Shown here one piece after another: positions 59,148 to 64,000 of a DNA stretch of 64,000 nt; position 1 is the first letter of the stretch; each line of letters starts with the position of its first letter. Source of the stretch: Haloarchaeobius salinus. Lineage in GTDB: Archaea > Halobacteriota > Halobacteria > Halobacteriales > Natrialbaceae. Position numbers and translations under genes: made by a program. The notes beneath the pieces are model-generated. The model was given only the letters and a program-made list of their open reading frames with translations, was not told where the DNA came from and made no database searches. The stretch lies in assembly GCF_024464185.1 (NCBI RefSeq), contig NZ_JANHAU010000002.1, forward strand, positions 868,001 to 932,000, in the 5' to 3' direction.

Positions 59148-60098
59148 GTGCTTACAAACGCGGGACTCGAACTCATCGACGCCCTTCACGATGGGCGTGA
59201 AGCGACCGTGCACGAGCTCGCAGACGAAACTGGACTCAGCACTTCGCAGATCTACCGAACGGCCAACGAGTTACGCACCAAAGGGCTCATTGGCGAGTCC
59301 AGGGAGCACCACAATCAGCGGCTTCTACGCGTTACTGGCCACCCCGTGATCGAAGCGTACCGAGGCCTGGTCTCTAAACTGGGGCACGTCGAGTGGGCCG
59401 ATTTGCTCTCACCGGCAACAGTACGCATTTGCTGGTTTCTGGATGGACCTCGACGCGCAACGACAATCGCAGATCGACTTGACATCACTCGACAGGCGGT
59501 CCACCACGCGTTGGACCCGTTGAAACATCGCGCGATGCTCGCCCCATCCGGGCCGGAATATGCGTTCGTCCCCGGCCTACAACCGTTACACGACTTCGCA
59601 GAAGCTGTTATCCTGCACGAGCACCGCACCCGTGTCCGGCGTCTCGCGCCAAGTGCCACAGTCGAGTGGTTCGATCCCGAGCGGGCACTCGTCCACGTCC
59701 ACACCAAAGACGATACCGCGGCTCTCGAAGCCGCTGACGAGTGGGAGATGACTGGACTTGCGCGGTTCGCCGCATTCGACCTGCAGTTCTTCTTGGCAGG
59801 TGAACCGGCGTTTTGGTACGCACCGGACGAGCCCCTCACTCCTGCCCAAGTTGTCTGTCACAGTCTCGTGAACGACACTGGGTCGAGGCGAGTGAGCTAC
59901 GCGCTCCTCCTCATCGAGCACGTACAAATCGACGAGGAAGAGCTACGCAATACCGCAACATGGTACGGTTTGGAATCCACAGTCTCGGACCTCTATGCGT
60001 TTCTCAAGGACGGAGTCGAGAAGCGGAGTGGTGGCGACACAGTGCTTCCGAATCCTACCGAGTATGAGTCGTTGAAGTCACAGTACGGAGTCACGTAG
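59148..60098 (+). CDS. Regulator with two winged-helix domains, island
   Basis: A protein of about 316 residues. The first winged helix is 'ALHDGREATVHELADETGLSTSQIYRTANEL', the second 'ICWFLDGPRRATTIADRLDITRQAVHHALDPL'; both have clear helix-turn-helix pairs. The C-terminal 150 residues are an unrecognised domain that may bind a ligand. A TTG at 59079 gives a longer reading frame, but the bases 59095-59147 are AT-rich with a TATA-like TTATTACT about 30 bases before the GTG at 59148, so I prefer the leaderless GTG start. Likely a defence- or element-associated transcription regulator. Confidence 0.75.
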   Translation: MLTNAGLELIDALHDGREATVHELADETGLSTSQIYRTANELRTKGLIGESREHHNQRLLRVTGHPVIEAYRGLVSKLGHVEWADLLSPATVRICWFLDGPRRATTIADRLDITRQAVHHALDPLKHRAMLAPSGPEYAFVPGLQPLHDFAEAVILHEHRTRVRRLAPSATVEWFDPERALVHVHTKDDTAALEAADEWEMTGLARFAAFDLQFFLAGEPAFWYAPDEPLTPAQVVCHSLVNDTGSRRVSYALLLIEHVQIDEEELRNTATWYGLESTVSDLYAFLKDGVEKRSGGDTVLPNPTEYESLKSQYGVT

Positions 60099-60137
60099 CT
60101 CAAAGAGCGAATCTTCGGCTGAAAAACAGACTAGGCA

Positions 60138-62627
60138 TCAGATCACTTGCTGGAGCAGACTGTTGAGACGCTCTAACACCGATTCACAATCGCCATTTTC
60201 TCTGGCAGTTTCGCACAACTCGTCGAATAGGTCGGCTAGAGTCGCCACGATAGGTTCTTTGAGCGATGTCGGATCGATAACGGGGAGTTCGTTGAGCGCG
60301 TTAATACTGAGTTTCTCGTAGCCGCCTTGCTGCGGTTGTGTCTGTGCTTGGATCACCTGCTGTCCGATGTTGCTATTCAGGTATGCGAGCAACGCTTTCA
60401 GCTCAGTTTCATCAAGGGACACGTCGTAGAATCCACGGAAGTTGTTGATGTTTCTCGCCGTTGTCTCGTTGAGGATGAACGTGAAGCCGTCTCGACCGGC
60501 GTCTTGCACCAAGAACCGAGGCGAGGCTTGTCGACGGGGGCGATACCAGTACGGGCGGTTCTCGATTACGTTCGCTCCGAGCGGATTGGTCCGGTAGACG
60601 CTATCCTGTAGATACGAAACGACGTTCGGCACCTCGCCGTTGCTGTTCCTTGGGAGCGAGTCAGCGTTGAATAGCACTTGCTTCTCGAAGTCCTCCCGTG
60701 ACTTCTGGACTCCTGGTAGTTTGTCTGGGTCTAGTAGCCACACCTCCTCACCAGCAGCCTGTAATTTCTCCCAATCCTCTCCACGGAAATCGTACCCCTG
60801 GACGAGCTTTGGTTGGCGAATGAGTTGAGACAAGTGTTTCTCAGAGATTCCGGACTCGTCGACTTCGTCCTGGGTCAGGCAGAAAAAGGTCACATCGCCG
60901 GTGGACTTCCCGCGGTGGATCGTGACGAACTCGCCGAGCTCAGTCAGCTCGCTTGTATCTACGTCGCAGGGATCGAATAGTGCTGCCCAGTTTTGCCCGG
61001 GTACGAGATCCGCTTGCGGCACGTGATTGATGAATCCCCACTCAGTCTCACCCTGCTCCCCATTCTGCACTGCGTTACGAAGCGTACTCGAATCGATGGA
61101 CTCGTCCACGCGAATAAAGCGCGTCACCCCCTCGTTACCACCAGAACTTGCTTCTAAGAAGGAAACGAGTGCGGTGACTTGGGCGTCCTCGAAGACCGAC
61201 TCGCCTTTTGGGTCGAACTGAACGAGCGCGGTGATGGAAAACTCGTCAAGTAGGAACTGTTTGAGTGAGTCGCCGTAGGCCGTCGTGAGGGAACTATCCG
61301 GCGTGAGGAACGCTGCACGGTCGCCCGAAGATAGGAACGACCGACTGTGGTACATGAAGTACGTGTAGAGTGGTGACCGCGCACTGACGTCGATTCCTGT
61401 CGATTGCTCTATGTCGGCGTTGATCTGTTCTTTGTACTCTTTCGGGAGCGCGTCCCCGCTCGTGTATGGGGGGTTACACACGATCCCGCCGATGTCGTGT
61501 TGCAGTTCGTCTGGATCAAGAGTGAGGAAGTCGTGTGTTCGCGGCGTATTCAGCTGTCCACCCAACGTGAGTGCTGTCGCGCCCATGAGCCGTGCGAGGG
61601 GGCTACGTTCGATCCCGTCGACGTGCGTGGGGTCAGTGTTCAGACTCCAGCGCGGGTGAAACGTGCTGGATAGTACGCCGGCTCCCATTCCAGGGTCGAG
61701 AAGGTGGTCGACATCGCGGTTTGCCCAGGACTTCATCGTCACTGCAATTTCCGGCGGTGTCCGAAACTGCCCGAGTGACTGTCGATACTCACTCGGTGTC
61801 AGCTCCGCGTAGAGCTTCCCAATCTCTTCCGTTGGCTGGGGTGTGAAGAGCAATCGATCCCGGTGAGCCAACGTAGCTTCCAGGAGGTCCTCATCAGCCA
61901 GTTCCGCGACGTGGTCAAGAACGAACTGATCGAACGCTCTGTCCATTGTCTGCTTCCGTGCGTTGTGAAACGCCTGTTGTACCGAATCGGAGAGTGGTGG
62001 AACAACGCCGCGACACCGGTACCACTCGTACACCGTCGCTTTTAGAAGAACACTCAGGACGGCGTGTCGCGCAACAGTTCTCTGTACTGCCCCTGTTTCT
62101 ATCGACCCGATCCCGTGCAGTTCGCACCACCCCTGGAGTTGTTTGTGGAGCGACTCGGACAGTTTCGTGTCGAATGCTGGACTGATGGTGACTGCTGCCC
62201 GTTGAACGTCCTCGATGAGTTCATCCGTGACGACCGGTGCGAAGGTTCGAGAGGCTGAGTCCCACTCGTAGCTGAGTCGGTCGAGTACACGCTCGGTGAC
62301 TCGGTTCTTTACTGCGGGTTTCCACACCTCGATTCCAACGTCTGCAGCAGTCTGGTACAGCTCTCGCTTCGAAAACGGTGCTGGAATCTCGTGTCCGTCG
62401 CTCGTCAACCGCTGGATGACGGTGTCTACCTGTTCACGCCGCCGTGCGTCCAACCCTACTGGAGCGACCGGTGAGTGGGCTGTCCCGCCGCTCGTTATCG
62501 GGGACGGGACAGGGGTTGGCGGATACGGACGAGCGTCGCTACTGGTTCCCCGGCGGTGAAGCCGGTTAGTTTCTTCTGGGTCTCTCACATACCTCGCTGC
62601 GGGCACGATCCGCAGTACGCCAGCCAC
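60138..62627 (-). CDS. N6-adenine DNA methyltransferase with specificity region
   Basis: An 829-residue protein of the N-6 DNA methylase (Eco57I/HsdM-like) group. Before the catalytic domain is a helical N-terminal part (about 60-280). 'LGQFRTPPEIAVTMKSW' (about 285-301) is the entry motif, the SAM motif I is 'LLDPGMGAG' (about 309-317), and the catalytic motif IV is 'CNPPYTSG' (about 384-391). The last 300 residues resemble a target-recognition domain and end with a coiled-coil-like helix. No restriction endonuclease gene is adjacent, so it is an orphan, a type IIG-like enzyme without a visible nuclease motif, or a partner of genes outside the window. The first about 60 residues (GTG start at 62627) look non-native; a later start such as 62588 is possible. 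Confidence 0.85.
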   Translation of the reverse strand: MAGVLRIVPAARYVRDPEETNRLHRRGTSSDARPYPPTPVPSPITSGGTAHSPVAPVGLDARRREQVDTVIQRLTSDGHEIPAPFSKRELYQTAADVGIEVWKPAVKNRVTERVLDRLSYEWDSASRTFAPVVTDELIEDVQRAAVTISPAFDTKLSESLHKQLQGWCELHGIGSIETGAVQRTVARHAVLSVLLKATVYEWYRCRGVVPPLSDSVQQAFHNARKQTMDRAFDQFVLDHVAELADEDLLEATLAHRDRLLFTPQPTEEIGKLYAELTPSEYRQSLGQFRTPPEIAVTMKSWANRDVDHLLDPGMGAGVLSSTFHPRWSLNTDPTHVDGIERSPLARLMGATALTLGGQLNTPRTHDFLTLDPDELQHDIGGIVCNPPYTSGDALPKEYKEQINADIEQSTGIDVSARSPLYTYFMYHSRSFLSSGDRAAFLTPDSSLTTAYGDSLKQFLLDEFSITALVQFDPKGESVFEDAQVTALVSFLEASSGGNEGVTRFIRVDESIDSSTLRNAVQNGEQGETEWGFINHVPQADLVPGQNWAALFDPCDVDTSELTELGEFVTIHRGKSTGDVTFFCLTQDEVDESGISEKHLSQLIRQPKLVQGYDFRGEDWEKLQAAGEEVWLLDPDKLPGVQKSREDFEKQVLFNADSLPRNSNGEVPNVVSYLQDSVYRTNPLGANVIENRPYWYRPRRQASPRFLVQDAGRDGFTFILNETTARNINNFRGFYDVSLDETELKALLAYLNSNIGQQVIQAQTQPQQGGYEKLSINALNELPVIDPTSLKEPIVATLADLFDELCETARENGDCESVLERLNSLLQQVI

Positions 62628-62666
62628 TCAGAGAGGAGTGGTTTCCGAGGCAGCCGCTGACCGACG

Positions 62667-62981
62667 CTACGTTTCGATCAGGTGTCCGAATTCCTCGACG
62701 ACGATCTCGCCGTCAATGCCGCGTTCTTCGCACCAGTCCAGCGCCGCTTCCTCATCGAGAGAGTCGATTTCCGCACCGCCTGTCGTACCGCCCCCGCTAC
62801 ACGACTTGGCGTATTTGGTTGCCGCACCGCCCTCACAGTGGAGGAAGTACTCCCCGCCTGCGGTCCGGTATAGCGTTTCGATGAGGTAGTAGAGGTCACC
62901 TCGATCCGCGTTTGGAGCATACTGGGCGATCTGTTCGGCTCGGTCCGTGTCGTACAGTTTCCGGTCGATGACGCGTTGCAT
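62667..62981 (-). CDS. Conserved small protein of mobile-element type
   Basis: A 104-residue protein. 'IDRKLYDTDRAEQIAQY', 'DLYYLIETLYRTAGGEYFLHCEGGAATKYA' (first part) and a C-terminal 'LDEEAALDWCEERG' form a recognisable pattern. Similar small proteins ('...G-K-x-Y-D-T-x-T-A...E-T-L-Y-R-T-x-x-G-x-Y-F-L') are common in phages, plasmids and integrated elements of bacteria and archaea, with unknown function. Its ATG at 62981 stands 23 bases after a minus-strand TATTTAA, a classic leaderless promoter. Confidence 0.8.
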   Translation of the reverse strand: MQRVIDRKLYDTDRAEQIAQYAPNADRGDLYYLIETLYRTAGGEYFLHCEGGAATKYAKSCSGGGTTGGAEIDSLDEEAALDWCEERGIDGEIVVEEFGHLIET

Positions 62982-63003
62982 CGTAGACCTGGAAATTACA
63001 TGG

Positions 63004-63010
63004 TTAAATA
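63004..63010 (-). promoter_or_regulatory. TATA box of the 62667-62981 gene
   Basis: TATTTAA on the minus strand, 23 bases before the ATG at 62981. This spacing places the transcription start at the ATG, typical for haloarchaeal leaderless genes. Confidence 0.65.
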
Positions 63011-63037
63011 AAAACCCTCGCCCTGAGAACTCGATAT

Positions 63038-63061
63038 TTCTAACGCCACAGGGCGTTAGAA
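63038..63061. promoter_or_regulatory. 10-bp inverted repeat TTCTAACGCC-N4-GGCGTTAGAA
   Basis: A perfect palindrome with a 4-base loop, 28 bases upstream of the TATA box of the small gene at 62667-62981. It may be an operator or a terminator for transcription coming from the right. Confidence 0.5.
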
Positions 63062-63316
63062 GCACGAATCCGGATTCACGGCATGGCTGTCCGACTGACA
63101 GCACGACCATATCGCCGATAGTGACAATATGGGAACTACTTTACCCGCGAAAAGACGGTGGAGCGCTCAACACACCGCGCGCATCACCGGGAATCCCTAC
63201 CTTCCTCGATGAAACCTTTGGAATGCCAGTACAGCACCGAGGAGGTGCGGAATCTGGAAGGCGACACGCATCAAAACGACTCAACCAGACGCTCTCTGGA
63301 CCGGAGGCCGGAGTAC

Positions 63317-63600
63317 TCAATCCGCCGTGAGGGGATCGTCGATGTCCGGTACGCTGAACAGGGACCAGGAGTCGTCGAGGTGGTCTTCGAGTCCGTTGGC
63401 GTATCTATTTTTCGAGAACGGGCGAACCGTTCGTCCCGGTCAGCCGGTCCCCCAGGGGACGTGCTCGGCCTTCGTTCGTAGGCTCTCGACGAGGTCTTCC
63501 CGACTCAACGTCGCCCATACACGAAGATGAAGTCCGAGCCTGGGAACTCCACTGCGTCGGTGAAGGTATCGAGTTCCGCCTCCCGGTCGTAGACGATCAT
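63317..63600 (-). pseudogene. Remnant of an archaeal AAA-type ATPase
   Basis: From the ATG at 63600 the frame reads a family-typical opening (MIVYDREAELDTF...FPGSDFIFVYGRR) and stops at TGA (63505-63507), exactly where Arg is expected: the next codons are V-G-K-T, completing a Walker A motif. A CGA-to-TGA change explains the stop. Beyond it the sequence shifts frame (DLVESLRTKAEHVPWG), and a further piece ends ...YANGLEDHLDDSW...DPLTAD at 63317. So this is a decayed gene with a nonsense mutation, at least one shift and loss of most of its body. Confidence 0.6.
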
Positions 63601-63774
63601 ACTTTGAGTAATGATTACTGCGATAATGACCTAAACACTCGGTCACCCAGGTCCACCCGACAGTTGCTCGGACTGCGAACAGCGTCCCGAACCAAGCCTG
63701 GCGACATATGCAAGCGAATCAGGGCTGGAGAGACCGGAAGACCGTCCGTCAGTCCAATCGCGCGGTTTTGACTG

Positions 63775-63999
63775 TCACTCTTCGAATCCGGGACCGACCG
63801 TGAACGAATCCGGCGCGCAGGCCAGTTGGTTGTGTTGACACCACTGACAGTGGTCACCAGCAGTGTACCGACCGAAGGCGAACTCGACAATACGGGTTAT
63901 CGACGCCGTCACGTCGTCCCTGACCGCCGCCAGGTCAGCGTCGCTGAATGTTCGGGATTCGACCGTCGGCCCGATCTCACCGACATAGGCGTATCCTGC
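63775..63999 (-). CDS. C-terminus of a Cys-motif (Cas4/PD-(D/E)XK-like) protein, incomplete
   Basis: The last 74 residues of a protein that begins beyond the right edge. They contain a helical stretch and then 'AGDHCQWCQHNQLACAPDSFTVG'-type Cys spacing (HCQWCQHNQLAC, C-x2-C-x6-C), as in the C-terminal iron-sulfur clasp of Cas4- or AddB-like PD-(D/E)XK nucleases. A nuclease next to a methylase and decayed ATPase suits a mobile or defence region. The catalytic part is not in the window, so the call is tentative. Confidence 0.55.
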   Translation of the reverse strand, partial: AGYAYVGEIGPTVESRTFSDADLAAVRDDVTASITRIVEFAFGRYTAGDHCQWCQHNQLACAPDSFTVGPGFEE

Positions 64000-64000
64000 A

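Noticed and set aside
63158-63481. 107-residue plus-strand frame near the right end
   Set aside because: The minus strand of the same region carries recognisable fragments of an archaeal ATPase; the plus frame is a mixture of charged residues without pattern.
1-64000. CRISPR array, rRNA genes, complete insertion sequence or integrase
   Set aside because: No regularly spaced repeats, no rRNA sequence, and no transposase or tyrosine recombinase motif were found in any frame.

Overview
The window reads as the chromosome of a halophilic archaeon (class Halobacteria). Evidence: very GC-rich DNA, strongly acidic proteins, a HalX-type response regulator, a DICT-domain protein, archaeal TATA boxes placed for leaderless or short-leader transcripts, an sdhCDBA operon and a PilB/PilC-type archaeal pilus operon. 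I cannot name a genus.

Layout. 1-24,400 is ordinary core metabolism and membrane biology: the end of a thioredoxin-like gene, an Old Yellow Enzyme homologue, BtpA, DJ-1/PfpI, a dCTP deaminase/dUTPase relative, an MscS channel, a SolA-like oxidase, an O-methyltransferase, a five-repeat DUF1508 membrane protein, an M29 aminopeptidase, a creatininase relative, an ADP-forming acyl-CoA synthetase, a lipoprotein, an acyl-CoA dehydrogenase, a sensor kinase facing a HalX regulator, and a fused 3-hydroxyacyl-CoA dehydrogenase/enoyl-CoA hydratase divergent from a second acyl-CoA dehydrogenase (a beta-oxidation locus). 25,800-42,000 holds a DNA glycosylase, an NhaC antiporter, AzlCD, a RimK-type ligase near an AstE/AspA-type enzyme, sdhCDBA, DoxX, an HD hydrolase, TatA and tRNA-Arg(CCT). 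42,500-51,720 is one tight pilus operon: pilB with a long acidic tail, pilC and five small membrane-anchored proteins, mostly overlapping at ATGA.

A tRNA-Arg(TCG) at 51,782 marks an abrupt change. From there to the right end base composition is lower and most genes are unfamiliar, which suggests an integrated accessory island in the 3' side of that tRNA. Its centre is a minus-strand array of at least fifteen tRNA genes (55,390-57,780). A TROVE-domain (Ro60-like) protein gene follows only 68 bp after the last tRNA in the same direction. Between the tRNAs lie RNAs that are not ordinary tRNAs: a perfect cloverleaf in circularly permuted order (55,486-55,574), a tRNA-like element without a normal D-arm, a tRNA-Thr locus with a duplicated 5' half, and several long stem-loops. 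Ro60 proteins bind Y RNAs, and bacterial Y RNAs can carry a tRNA-mimicking module, so I read this as a candidate archaeal Ro/Y-RNA/tRNA system. That reading is inference and is the main discovery candidate here.

The island's right part has a Cys-rich protein, a two-wHTH regulator, a large N6-adenine DNA methyltransferase without a visible nuclease partner, a small conserved mobile-element-type protein, an ATPase remnant broken by a stop codon just before its Walker A motif, and the C-terminus of a Cys-motif nuclease-like protein running off the window.
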